From the NCBI RefSeq assembly GCF_030272615.1, contig NC_081415.1:187676270-187740269 (forward strand): 64,000 nt of DNA, given 5' to 3'. The stretch's first letter is position 1. Each line of letters starts with the position of its first letter. The notes under the pieces are model-generated. The model was not told where the DNA came from and did not search any database. It worked only from the letters and a program-made list of their open reading frames with translations. Shown here in pieces: positions 44,487-55,831 of this stretch. The stretch comes from Cryptomeria japonica (lineage: Eukaryota > Streptophyta > Pinopsida > Cupressales > Cupressaceae). A program made the position numbers and the translations under genes.

Positions 44487-45644
44487 GCACTAGAGAGGGA
44501 GAGAAGATTTTGAATTTAGAGGTAGCAAATTTCAATAAAATCAGCCAATCTCTTAGATTTAAGCTGTTAAATGCAATCACGACAATCTCCCGAAATTTCG
44601 AAAAAAATGTCAAGGACCGTGGCACTTGGGGTGCACACGGTCCTCGCAACTTTTTTCAAAATTTTCAGGGATGAAAGTTATGATGATTTTAAAGCTAATC
44701 TGAAAAAATTGAGTGATTTTACGATCTGTAGATAGGCCAAATTAAAGTTGCAATCTCAAAATTGAACCCTACCTAGATTGTTGAAAAATGCAAAATTTGA
44801 ATTTTGAAAAAGAGAGGGAAACTGAAATTTTGAATTTTATGATTTTAGAGGGAATACCAAAAGCAATGCAAGTTTTGAATTTTAAAAGTTGACTCAATTT
44901 CACACAAAATTCAATTTTGAAAGCGGAAATCAAAGTTGTTGCAATTAAACACTTAATTTCAAAAGTCACAAATTGCAAGAATTTAAATAAAGCACTAAAA
45001 TTTTGAATGAACGCCAACACACTTTTCAGATTTAGGACAGTAAGAACACAATTTTGACACAAAATTTCAATTTCAACAATTTTTGAATGATTAGAAGCCT
45101 TAATCCAAGCAATCACAAGACCAACTTTGACCTTAATTTTGAATGTGTTAGAATTGATAAAATCAGCCAAAATTCTGGATTTTAGCAGAAAAATACAGTA
45201 AGATCTAGCTCCCGAAATTTCAGAAAAAATATCGGGGACGATGGCGCTCGGGGTGCACACGGTCCTCGCAACTTTTTTCCAAATTTTCAGGGATGAAAGA
45301 TATTATGATTTTGTTGTCGAATCCAAAGTTACAGCTGATTTGGAGATGTTTTGATCAGTGAAATTATCAGTCAAAGGTTGAATCAACAATGTTTTAAAAA
45401 TTAGGGTTTTGACACTTAACCACTTAATTTTCAGAATTAAAGCACAAATATGAATTGACAATTTGTCATAGAAGGGTAGATCTGAAACAAGCATTAATAA
45501 TTAAACACTTCACAAGCTCAATTACTAAAAAGAAAATTTAGGGTTTTTATGTAATTAACCTCTAAAATTTGCAAAAGATCAAACATGGAAATGTAATCAA
45601 GGCATCCAATTTTCAGATCTAGCCATGAATAATCAGAAAGGATG
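44487..45644 (-). other. E5 leader with duplicated hairpin segment
   Basis: Non-coding. About 90 bases at 44589-44677 and 45211-45299 are near-copies. In the first, GGACCGTG (44614-44621) and CACGGTCC (44636-44643) form a perfect 8-bp inverted repeat; in the second the left arm is imperfect. Related text (gacgatggcgcccgg, then tgcacacgatcct) occurs in each LTR near 39510-39540 and 46000-46030. Confidence 0.75.
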
Positions 45645-45662
45645 TTCACGTCGGGTTCACCA
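45645..45662 (-). other. Primer binding site of E5
   Basis: Minus strand TGGTGAACCCGACGTGAA, three bases inside the 5' LTR; one base different from the E2 site. Confidence 0.85.
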
Positions 45663-45665
45663 AAA

Positions 45666-46834
45666 TGTAAAGCAGAAAATCGTGAGCGAACCCTAAGTTG
45701 TTCCCCCCACCACTCCAAGGAGAGAGAAAGGGGGTCACTAGGGTTGACGGTTTTCACTTAGGGGAGACTTTACATTCAAAAGAGGGGTTGAAACCCACAA
45801 GATCCAATCCCACACAATGCAAGATTGGATTCTAAATGAGTTTCAAAGGTTAAGACAGCAAGGCTACCCTCTTTTGTAAAGAATGTAGATAGAAGGATTA
45901 AGCTAGGAACGCATGAAAAGTGAGAAAGATTCACTTATAAACAGAGATAGGAATATAGGATGAAGCTGCAGACCTAGAATTAGCAGTAAAAGTTGATGGG
46001 ACGATGGCGCCCGACGTGCACACAGTCCTCTAAAAAATCCGCGAAACGAAGGGGGATCTGTTCGTCTCTACACAAGGATTCCAGATCTTCAATTACAGTT
46101 GCGTACCTGCAACCTACACATAGAAAAGAGAGGACGATTGGGGGGTTAGGGATTAGGGGTTTGCCCTTAGGTCAAACCTCAGTTTTGGAATTAACCAAGA
46201 AATGAGAAATGTTGTAAATGTAAATGATTGTAATGTAATAAAGTACCAATACCTTGTCGTAAGAATGTTTGTATTCTTACATGCGAAGGTGTAAATGTTA
46301 TTGTATGTTGTATGTTGTAAGTGGTATGTGATCTCCTCTTCAATGGTTGAATCCTTGTCTTGAATGCAACACTTAGCCTTGAATGGAGACTTAGAATGAT
46401 CAATTGCTTGAAGGAATGCTTGAATGCTTGAATGCTTGAATGCTTGAATGTTTGAGTATCGCTTCCGCCTCCTTTTCATCTTCCTTTCTAGGAGAGGAAA
46501 ATTAGTTTATATACTTGCCAATTAGGGTTAAAAGACTGATTTTCCCAACCTTAGCCCGACCTAGGAAGATTATTTTCTAATTTGCAAACATAAAGACCCA
46601 AGACCCAAAAGAGACTGGGCCCAAAAATAGGGCCAGGGACCAGGGCGCTGGGCGCCATGGTCCCACCTCCAAGGACAACAGGGTGCAAGAAGGATCAGGC
46701 TAGGGTGCTGAAAAATGCAGTTTTTGATGTCATGAACAAGTTTCAGGGTCTCCATTCAGGTTCAGTGTTGTATCGCCATCGTGAAGACCCAAATGCGGTC
46801 GAAATTGCAAGTGTCACAATTTTAGGATGCTACA
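45666..46834 (-). repeat. 5' LTR of E5 (1,169 bp)
   Basis: Matches 39141-40337 except scattered changes and the 35-base gap. Stem-loop at 46636-46664. Confidence 0.94.
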
Positions 46835-46839
46835 AGTTC
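46835..46839. repeat. Target site duplication of E5, right (AGTTC)
   Basis: Identical to 39136-39140. Confidence 0.95.
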
Positions 46840-47800
46840 ATAGACACATGGCCATAATTATTATAAATGGTGCAAATCACATTAGTTATCTTTTCCATTT
46901 CATATGGACTAAACTGGTTGACATTGGGTTTCTGCCAGTTCTTGTTTCCCCGGTTGTCATAGGTTCTTCTCCAGTCACCATTAGGTCTTGGATTCATGTG
47001 AGGTGCCATATTGTTTTCTCCATATCTACATTCAACCGATATATGTCCATACATGTTGAATGTAAAACAATAACCTTCAAATCTTACATACCTAGCATTT
47101 GCATTATATCCTTTGTTCTCATTAGGTTTGCTTCTACACACATTAGCAGTATGTCTAGGTTTGTGACAAATAAAGCAAACGGGTTTAAAAGCTTTCTTGT
47201 CGGTAGGATTGTTATCCTTAGGATAATTTTTACCTTTGTGCATGTTGCTCTTGTTACCAGAAGATTCTCCTTTGTCAAATGTATTGGAACCTAGTCCAGA
47301 TGTGTCATCTTTCATCTTCTAAGATTGGATTTGCTCATCCAACATAGAAGAAATCTTATTGAACTTTTCAAGCTTTTCATTAGCCTCAGTGAGCTCTCTA
47401 GTAAGATCTTCATTTTGTTTTGTCAAAGTCTCTCTTAGAGATGTTTCCATTTCAAGATCTAGCTGCAAAGCCTCCTTCTCTTCCTTCTCCTCATGCCAAT
47501 GTTCATGCAAAGTTGTATTCTCATGCTTGATTTTGAAAATCTCATGATCTCTCTGTTTGATTAGGTCTTCAGTTGCCCTTCTTTCTTCAAGCTCTTGGCT
47601 CATGCGGATGGTTAGGTCTTCTAACTCTCTCCTCATATTTAGATTTTCACCATTCAATTTTTCAACTTCTTCAACCAGTGGATCGATATTAGCCTCATCT
47701 GAAGAACTATTGTCATATATCTCCAATATTTGCTCAGTTAGCTCTCTCCTTTTAACTTGTGAAGCTTAATATCTTAGGGTTTCAATCTCTTCCTTGGTAG
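46840..47800 (-). pseudogene. gag: E4 gag, 5' segment: coiled coil and zinc knuckles
   Basis: Minus-strand frame downstream of the primer site, with a stop near 47767 and another at 47319-47316. The stretch 47726-47319 is a long coiled coil (heptad-like Leu/Glu/Lys). Knuckles follow: CFICHKPRHTANVC near 47130-47175 is complete; the next (CFTFNMYGHISVEC near 47025-47070) has lost one Cys; the third (CTIYNNYGHVSMN near 46840-46880) is degenerate and is the one cut by E5. The start codon is uncertain because the region after the primer site has stops. Confidence 0.8.
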
Positions 47801-47890
47801 CATCAAGAACTTATCCATCTCTAAATAACTCATATCCCCCATGGTGGCTTTAGGGTTTCCTTCCAATTGATTAAGCCTTAAGCAAGTTAG

Positions 47891-47902
47891 GTTCTGATAC
47901 CA
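47891..47902 (-). other. Primer binding site of E4 (initiator Met type)
   Basis: Minus strand TGGTATCAGAAC, two bases inside the 5' LTR; one change from the standard initiator-Met site in E1. Confidence 0.9.
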
Positions 47903-47904
47903 AT

Positions 47905-49056
47905 TGGTAGACTTATAAAGCACTGAGAGGTGGGGTGAAGCAGTGATAGTAAAAACAATACCACTTTAAACAAAGACTGATAAAGATAGTTAACCAACTT
48001 ACTAAATACAATGCAAGCAATCCAAAGTGATATTAAAGCATCCACAACATGTAAAACATCCACCATAACATACGCAGAAAACCCAACTGGGAAAAACCAT
48101 GGTGAGAGGAGACTCACAAGTTAAAACTATCTGCAGTAATAGGTAATTGAGCAGTTAACATCTACAAAGTTCTCTACTAGGAGCAAATCCTGTTAAAGAT
48201 CCCAATGCCTTGTTAGGAGTTGTATCCTGTTAAATGTAGTACCTTGTTAGGAGTAACCTCGATAGAGGATTTCAAAACCCAAACTAATGGATCACGTGGT
48301 TAGAGGATTTGTACAAAAAGCTTGTTAGAGCTTACCCTGCTAGGGGATTCGACTGTTGTAGTGAGTAGAAAATAACAGGTAGGGATGATCTAATAATAGC
48401 ACATCTTGCTGGTATAGATCCTCTTTAGCTCACTCAATACTGCATCACCAACTTACTCTGCAATTCACAACAACTCAAACATACAGTTTCAACTATATCT
48501 TTCATCATACAAAATAGTTCATCACAATGTCATTATATAGACATTAGATTTCATGTCGGCTTAGGAACTCCATCACAATTTCATAGGTGCAGTGTATTTG
48601 GACAATCTCACATAAAACATCACAAATTGCCACCAAATATGTCAGTTAGGGATAACTCATCACGATCGGTGATAACTCATTACACAATCAGTGAAACTAG
48701 TTGGAAAACTGATATCGATTAAGAGTTAACCACATCAAACACATAAACCAACTATCCTCCATTTGCTTCCTTGATGATATCCTCAGTATCTCCATAACTG
48801 GTGTTAATGACAATGACCAAAACCAATGTCATTGTTGTATATACTAGTTGTCTACACATACCAGTTAGACTCCTTCAAACTTGTTGAAATCTACTATACA
48901 AATGATAGTACTAGTTTGCAAACTTAAGACTTATGAATAGTATCGATTTTTCATGACTAAGATGACTATTATAATGTGAACATATGTGTGTGTATGTGTG
49001 TCATCAAATTATAACACATAAATTCATCCATTACAAAAATCATCATCAAGCCAACA
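47905..49056 (-). repeat. 5' LTR of E4 (1,152 bp)
   Basis: Matches 33233-34388 with noticeable divergence, clearly more than between the E5 LTRs. TATATAAT on the minus strand lies at about 48532-48539. Confidence 0.93.
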
Positions 49057-49061
49057 AACTT
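49057..49061. repeat. Target site duplication of E4, right (AACTT)
   Basis: Identical to 33228-33232; it lies inside E3 gag. Confidence 0.95.
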
Positions 49062-49571
49062 TAATGTTCCTTTCTTTATGGAAGCTTCCTCTACATGGAT
49101 ACCATTTTCTATTAATTTTGCAAAAGATAGTATACATTGTAGTTTGAGTTGATAACTCATCTCACTATTTAGATTGTCTATGAAGATTTCAATCTTTTCC
49201 TTCTTAGGCACATCTCGTGGATATCTTGAGACCATGCACCTCCATCATTGTAGAAACACCACGAATTTTTCATTTTTCTTTTGTTTCATGTTACACACAT
49301 CCAACATGGTGATTGCGTGTTGGATGTTATAGGAGTATTGTGTTGTGAATTTGTTCACCAACTCATTGAATGATTTGATTGGAGGTGTGAGTTTTAACAA
49401 GTGCTCCATTATTTCCCCTCTAAAAATTCTTGGAAATAATCTCATTAAGTATATGTTGTTGTGAGAAAACTCTAAGCTCATGATACAAAATTCTCGAATG
49501 TGATCATGGGGATCACTCTTACCATCATATTTTTTATACTTACGTATATCTAAATTTGGGGGAAAAGGTAC
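49057..49571 (-). pseudogene. gag: E3 gag, middle segment (capsid core)
   Basis: Between the E4 and E6 insertion points. It encodes the capsid core: PFPPNLDIRKYKKYDGKSDP near 49505-49570, FNELVNKFTTQYSYNI near 49325-49375, and a FIDNLNSEMSYQLKL segment near 49140-49185. This aligns with E2 at 13010-13510. A stop at about 49245 breaks it. The left edge is the E4 target site and the right edge the E6 target site. Confidence 0.87.
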
Positions 49572-49576
49572 CATGT
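49572..49576. repeat. Target site duplication of E6, left (CATGT)
   Basis: CATGT, repeated at 57391-57395. Confidence 0.93.
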
Positions 49577-51173
49577 TGATGAGGAGGCAACAGACTGGAA
49601 GGGTAACCTTGAACCAAACAACCTCTAAGGCTCACAGACTCAACCAAATCCCTACTTCCAAAAGATCCTTACACAACACCACATCACTCAATGATTCAAA
49701 TGATACTAATAGCACCTTGGAAGCCTCAAAGGCTCTAATATGTCCACTTACAAACAACCAAAACTTTCAAGTCCTATGTGACTACACACACCCTTGCATT
49801 CATATGAGTGGGCTACTACTAGGCTTTAGGGTTTGAATGAAACACTTGACTAATTCAATACAATGATCCTTGGAGGGGTGTTCTCACAACACCTTAATAC
49901 AAATGAAACATGATTTCATGGTTTAGACCCACCAAAACATCAATTTTGACTCACTTGTGCACAAACAAAACCGGTTGGAATTAGGCCTCCATTATAAGGA
50001 ATCGAGTGATAACTTTTCAAATACCCTTTTTGGAGTTCTCAAAAATATTTCAGTTTCCAGTACTAGACCAACTTGCAGATACCCAACTAATACTGCACTA
50101 ATAGACCTAATAGGGTTATTAGACCTATTTGACTGATCATCTTCCACAAATTGGTTTGGTTCTCCAAATGGGTGACCATCACTAACCATGAAATTTTATG
50201 TCAAGCTCCAAAGTGCTCTTTTACCATATTAAAACCCCTTTCCAGTGCTCTACCACTCAATTCTCACGCATTGCAGTCATAGAACTGGTCTGTCACATAG
50301 AGATGCTAGACCTAGGGTTTAGTTATCCATCCTCTTCGCCTTGTTCTATCCTCTTAATGAATTTTGGAATTGACATATGATATAGTGGCATATTATCTCC
50401 TATAATAGTAGAGTGTTCAGTCAAGGATTCACCAAAACCCATTATTACAGTCACACCCTAGGGGTTGGAGGGTTTTAGGATACCAGGTAGAGATTTGATT
50501 GTAGCATGGGGTAGAGACCACTTCAATAATTAAAACCAAATGAAAAATAAAGGTAAAACAATCTAGTTTTAGGATCTATGCCATGAGCATTCTTTCCAAT
50601 CCACCTACAGTATGCAATCAATAGAAATTAGATGATTTTCCGAGTTCCCAACAGTCCTTGATACTTCAATTCCTTTTTGAAAACAACCAAATCAACCCAA
50701 CCTACATATTTCTCTATTTGGGGCCATTAAAGGTGCCACCCAAAATGAACACAACCTCCTCCAACCATTTTTCAAACTGAACTGACTGTTGAAGAATCGC
50801 CACTTACAAAAGGTGCAAAATTGTCATGACAACAAATTGACAATATGACAATTTTTGCATTATTCAACCAACTTAGACTCTAGAATATCATAGTCCCCCA
50901 TAATAATTACATTAGATCCTAAAACATAAAAAATGACTCAAATAAGCTTTTGGTCACTTGATCCTTCAATTTAGACCATTGTGACCCTTATTGACTCAAT
51001 TTTCTCTACAAGACCCTAGATGATAATTGGACCTGAACATGGACAAACTTGTCACACTCCTAGGACATTGATTTACAAAAAGGACCCATAGTGTCTTATT
51101 ACATTCCTTCTAGGATAAAAGAAGATCATCTTGTTCTTGGTTCATTTCTTCATAGGTAGGTGCTCCTGCACCA
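49577..51173 (-). repeat. 3' LTR of E6 (1,597 bp)
   Basis: Plus-strand edges tgatgagg and cctgcacca. The adjoining interior is only weakly purine-rich on the minus strand, so the polypurine tract is eroded. Confidence 0.92.
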
Positions 51174-51377
51174 TACTACCCGAGTGAAATTTGTCTCAAG
51201 CCCTCTTAGAGACCAACTTCTGCAAATCACCACCCTACATTTTTTGATATCTTCTTCCTTTACCCATGTATATTCTAAGTCAGGAAGGCCTTTCAATTTA
51301 AATAAGTGATCAAAATAATCCTTTTGTCGTGTCTTCTTTTCTTTCCTACTATCCAAAATGCACTCCATCTTAGGCAA
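51174..51377 (-). pseudogene. pol: E6 chromodomain
   Basis: ILDSRKEKKTRQKDYFDHLF, then KLKGLPDLEYTW and KEEDI, is the chromodomain pattern at the integrase C-terminus of chromoviruses, which can direct insertion to marked chromatin. The aromatic positions are partly kept (Y, W). The open frame runs on 24 bases into the LTR. Confidence 0.85.
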
Positions 51378-52530
51378 CTCCTTAGGAGGTAAGTGCTTTA
51401 CCTATTATTCACTTTCCTGAATAGATTCACCTGTACTTTCTCCTACAATAAGACTCCTATACAATGTTAGATAAGAAACATTAATTATAGGTGAAATAGA
51501 AATATCATCAGGGAGTTCAATTTTTTAAGCATTAGGACCATATTTATCCAAAATTTTACAAGGTCCAATCCTTCTCATCATCAACTTGCTATGGCTTCCC
51601 TTGGGCAACGTGTCCTAGCTAAGATGAACCATGCCCATGTCACCCACTTTGTACTGCACATCTCTCCTTCTTTGATCCACTCTTTCTTTAACCTTTTGAT
51701 TGTTCTATTGTAAGTATCTCTGACTTGTTGGTGTACCTCTTCATAGTCTCTGCAAATTCATCAGCATTTCCGCTCCTCTTGTCCAACCCCTAAACATATC
51801 TCAATTCAAAAACTCCCCTTGGATGACTACTATACACAATCTCTGAAGGACTCAGACCTGTACTTTTGTTTGTTAAATTGTTAGGCATACTCTTCGTAAG
51901 GTATCACCATATCCCAACTACTTCCATGCTCCTTTGTCAAACATCTAAGAATATTTCCCAATGACCTATTCACAGCCTTAGTTTGGCCATTGATCTGAGG
52001 GTGATAAGCTGAGCTAAAAGACAAATTTGTACCCAACCTTTTCCACAAGTCTCTCCAAAAATTCCCTATAAATTTGTTGTCCATGTCAGATACAATACTC
52101 AAAGGAAACCCATGGATTCTAACAATCTCTTTGAAGAACAATCCTACAATATAGCTAGCATCATTTGTGGTTTTACAAGGAATAAAGTGAGCCATCTTGA
52201 TGAACCTGTCTACCATAACAAACACATTGTCATGACCTACCTTTGCCTTGGGTAATCCCATCACAAAGTCCATACTCAAACTTTCTCATGGTCTACTTGG
52301 TATAGGAAAAGGTTGGTACAACCTTGTATTGGTTGAGACCCCCTTTGCTCTCTAACACATAATACAACTCTCCACAAACTTTCTGATATCAGTTTGCATC
52401 CTTGACCAAAATTAAAATCTCGTAACTAGGTCTAAGGTCTTATTTATCCCAAAATGACGTCCTAAACCACCACTATGTTTCTCCTTTACTACATTATCCC
52501 TCATGGAACAAACACCTCAGGATACATAAC
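51378..52530 (-). pseudogene. pol: E6 integrase
   Basis: Core segment open at 52279-51881: first Asp in SMDFVMGLPK, second in IVSDMDNKF, and the region SAYHPQINGQTKAVNR where the catalytic Glu of the D,D-35-E triad is expected but Lys is read. Zinc-finger text upstream and the C-terminal region downstream are broken by stops and shifts. The enzyme would be inactive even if the frame were whole. Confidence 0.85.
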
Positions 52531-53364
52531 TGACACCTCTTAAACAAAAGACCATTGCAAGGTGTAGTAAAAAAATTCTCCATGAAAAGAATTTACAAAC
52601 TCACTGCATACCTTATATCCCTCCTTGAAATCTTGGTCCTCTTCATACAATCCTTTGAGTGCTTCAACACCTATGCTCCACAACTGCACTTCTTGCACTG
52701 TCAACACCCTCCTACTTAGAGCATTTGCAACCTTATTAGCTACCCCTTTCTTATGCTTGATGATTAAGGTGTATGCTTGAAGAATTTCAACCCATTTCAT
52801 ATGCCTACAAATGAGCTTCTCTTGTCCATTCAAAAAACTAAGAGCATGATTGTCAGTATAAACAATAAATTCCTTAGGAAGCAAGTAATGCCTCCACTTT
52901 TTGAGAGCTTGTATCATGGCATACAACTCTAAATCATATGAAGAATACTTCCTCTTTGCTTCATTTAGTTTTCACTTAAAAAAGGTCACTAGTCTCCCCA
53001 CTTGGCTCAACCCTACTCCTATAACCAATCCACTTGCATCACATTCAATGGTGAAGACATTACTGAAATCAGGCAATTCTACGACTAGGTACTTGGCAAA
53101 TTTCTATTTTAAACACTCAAAAATCTTGTCTACTTCTTTGGTCCACACAAACTTCACCTTACCACAACCCTTGATGGTTTCTAACATAGGTGCACAAATA
53201 TCACTATAATTCTTAATGAATTTCTTATAAAATGTTTCCAAACCATGAAAAATTCTTACCTCTCATGTTGTCTTAGGTGTAGGACAATTCAAAATAGCCT
53301 CTACCTTGGAAGAATCTATCTTCAAGTCACCCTTAGAGATGACAAAGCCAAAGTACACAAACTC
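52531..53364 (-). pseudogene. pol: E6 RNase H and connection
   Basis: Ty3-type RNase H C-terminal half: KKWRHYLLPKEFIVYTDNHAL near 52830-52895, with the D of YTDNH, and ANALSRR near 52715. The front half (52930-53360) has stops but shows the expected text on the minus strand. Only one RNase H is present, in contrast to E2. Confidence 0.82.
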
Positions 53365-54186
53365 CTACATCATAAAGTCACACTTTTCTAAGTTTATCAT
53401 CAACTTTTTCTCTTGCAGCCACTTCAAGACTACCTCCAAGTGTTTCAAGTGCTCCTCCTTGCTCTTACTAAACACCAATATGTCATCAAGGTAAACTACC
53501 AAAAACTTCCTTATAAAATCCTGCAACACTTCATTCATTAGTCTCATAAATGTTCTAGGGGCCTTCAAAAGACCAAAACACATCACAAGACACTCATACA
53601 ACCCTTCATTAGTTTTAAATGCAGTATTCCATTCATCCCCCTCTTTTATCCTTATCTGATGGTACCCACTCTTGAGGTCAATCTTGGAGAAATAGGTAGC
53701 TCCACCCAAATAAACCATTAAATCCTCTATCCTAGGAATAGGAAACCTATACCTGATGGTTATCCTATTGATATCCCTAGAATCAGTACAAAGCCTCCAT
53801 TTCCCATCCTTCTTTGGGGCTAAAACAATATGTATTGTACACGGGCTAAGGCTCTTTCTCACCAACCCTTTATCTAGGAGCTCTTGAATTTGCCTAGCTA
53901 TCTCTTCATTTTGTTGTGGGGTCATTTTATATGTTACCTTGTTAGGGAGTACTGCTAAAGTTATGAGGTCAATCTGATGACTAATATCTTTGATAGGTGG
54001 CAGGGAATAAGGTATGTCTTCCACAACCACTCCTTTGTATCTCTCTAGTAGTTCCCTAACCTCCTTAGGTCCTACCTCATTCACACCCTTCTTCCTTTCC
54101 TCCTTGGGCTTCACAATCAAAGAAAAACCTACTCCACCTTCCTCCTTTAGTGTATCTAGGAACTCTTTTTCCCCCACCATAATCAC
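53365..54186 (-). pseudogene. pol: E6 reverse transcriptase
   Basis: Open for 273 codons. Motifs: WRLCTDSRDIN near 53770-53800, FSKIDLKSGYHQIRI near 53650-53690, CFGLLKAPRTFMRLMNEV near 53535-53585 (Leu for the usual Pro-Phe-Gly-Leu entry), and YLDD in VVYLDDILVF near 53475-53500. Order and spacing fit Ty3 RT. The adjoining segments are in other frames. Confidence 0.92.
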
Positions 54187-54460
54187 ACTAGATTCTACAT
54201 GTTGTGGGTCCCCTTCTACTACTCACTATATTCTGAAAGTCACACCATCCTTTTGGGAAGAGTAAGCATTGTTTTCTCCATCATGATGAGCCTTTCTATC
54301 AAACTACCATGGTCTGCCAAGAAAAATATGGCAAGTATCCATTGGAAGGATGTCACATAAAATTTTATCCTTATACCCTCCAATACTGAATTTCACCCAT
54401 TCTTGTTCACTGATGAGTATGTATTGCCCTTTGTTCAACCAACTGACCCTATATGGACAA

Positions 54461-54691
54461 CTATTTTATCCTTTTCCAATTCAACTTGTTTACCACTTCC
54501 AAAGATACAATGTTATCAGTAGACCCTGAATCTATGACAACTTTACAAACCTTACCTTGAATCTTGTAGTTGACTCTAAACAAATCCTTTCTCTGGGATA
54601 GCTCAGTCTTCACTGGTTCCTTGAGAAATGTCCTCTTGATCATCATGTTCTCTCCCATCTCTAATGTCAGATTCACTTCAAGAGATGTCAC
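54461..54691 (-). pseudogene. pro: E6 protease
   Basis: VVIDSGSTDNIVS near 54500-54540 is the D-S-G retropepsin active site. The frame is open for 76 codons here and shifts before RT; 54187-54460 carries the rest with stops. Confidence 0.85.
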
Positions 54692-54729
54692 ACTCCTTGC
54701 ATCTTCTTAAGTCAAAGTCATTCTCCTCT

Positions 54730-55777
54730 CACCACCATAAGAAGTTGAGGCCTTCTCTGGGCACTTTTAGGTCAAGTGCCCCATCTGATTGCAGTTATAG
54801 CACCTCATACTAGAGAATTTGTATCCTCTCCCTAAAACATTTGTCCCACCTCTTTCATTAGGTCTTCTCCCATGGTAACCTCATCTACTACTTGAGTCCC
54901 AAAATTGCTCTCCTTGGCTAGACTCACCATGAGACCTTTGGTTAGGACTTCTTCCTCCAAAACTACCTCTACCTCTGAAACTTCTCTCTCCTTTACCTCT
55001 GTTACCCTGCTCACTTCTTCTCTTTAGTTTCTCTTCTTCCCTTAAGGCCAATTGGAAACACTTGTTCATTGTCTCTAGTACCAAGATGTTGATCTCATCT
55101 TGGATGTTCATCCTTAGGCCATTCAAGTACCTAGCCACTTTCTCTAACTCTTCTTGTCTCTTTGATTTGAGACTAAGTTTATGAAACTCCTCTGTATATG
55201 CATTCACATCAAGGTCTCTTTGTCTAAGGTTATGCAACTTTTTATACATCTGCACTTCAAATTCAATGGGTATGAATTGTGCCTTGGCTTTAGCTTTCAT
55301 CTTTTCCCAGGAGGTTATCATACTCTTTCACTCCTTAACTCTCTCCCCTTGTACATAGTTCCACCATGTAAGAGTAGACCCCTTCAACCTTTCTTTTTCC
55401 AACTTAACTTTCTTATCTTTAGGGATTTCTTTGTACTCAAAATGACTGGTCAATCCCTCAATCTAGTCTATCACCTCTTCTGCTTCCATACTTCCAATAT
55501 ATATAGACAACCCATCAATGGTGTCCCAATTGACTGACCTCAAGGAATCTACAAATACCCTCTGATCTGCAGGTATCTCCTCTACCCGCTTAGAGGATTC
55601 CCCATCTTCTTTATCCCCTTCTTCATCAGTGTCACTTCCATCTTCCTTATCCTTAGTCTTTTTCCATTCTTCAAGCTTGGACTTCAGAATCTCTTCAATC
55701 AACTTCTTCACCGCATCTTGTGACATACTCTTAGGAGGCATTTTGTCATCCCCTATTTCAATCTCTTCTTCTAACAT
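54730..55777 (-). pseudogene. gag: E6 gag
   Basis: ATG 55777 lies 40 bases after the primer site. An acidic N-terminal region (KDKEDGSDTDEEGDKEDG near 55625-55680) leads, after a stop at 55463, to the gag core (YTEEFHKLSLKS near 55165-55205, RYLNGLRMNIQDEI near 55090-55135). An Arg/Gly-rich stretch follows, then a CCHC knuckle CYNCNQMGHLT...KC near 54758-54805 with a TAA inside it. Confidence 0.86.
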
Positions 55778-55816
55778 ACACTAATACCACACCACCCAAG
55801 TGATCTTCAAAATCTT

Positions 55817-55828
55817 GCTCTGATACCA
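55817..55828 (-). other. Primer binding site of E6 (initiator Met tRNA)
   Basis: Minus strand TGGTATCAGAGC, three bases inside the LTR. Confidence 0.92.
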
Positions 55829-55831
55829 ATA

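Larger units (their letters stand above)
39141..46834 (-). mobile_element. Element E5: gag-protease-only Ty3 retrotransposon
   Basis: LTRs 39141-40337 and 45666-46834 with AGTTC target duplications. Minus-strand order: 5' LTR, primer site, leader with hairpin repeats, gag, protease-like domain with a long Pro/Ser tail, polypurine tract, 3' LTR. No RT, RNase H or integrase. The primer site matches E2 in 17 of 18 bases, so a Tat element is the likely helper. The right LTR lacks about 35 bases present near 39470-39503 in the left. Confidence 0.93.
33233..49056 (-). mobile_element. Element E4: pol-less Copia-type element with ORF2, interrupted by E5
   Basis: LTRs of about 1,155 bp and a perfect AACTT target duplication define it. 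Minus-strand order: 5' LTR (47905-49056), primer site, coiled-coil and zinc-knuckle gag, [E5 inserted at 39141-46834], rest of gag, ORF2, polypurine tract, 3' LTR (33233-34388). No pol genes. Without E5 it is about 8.1 kb. ORF2 is homologous to that of E1, though the LTRs are of a different subfamily. Confidence 0.93.

Noticed and set aside
46636-46664. Matched arm changes as proof of selected RNA structure
   Set aside because: Both changes are at CpG sites and can be two independent deaminations; kept only as a finding to test.
46827-47294. Plus-strand frame of 155 codons
   Set aside because: Opposite strand of the E4 gag zinc knuckles.
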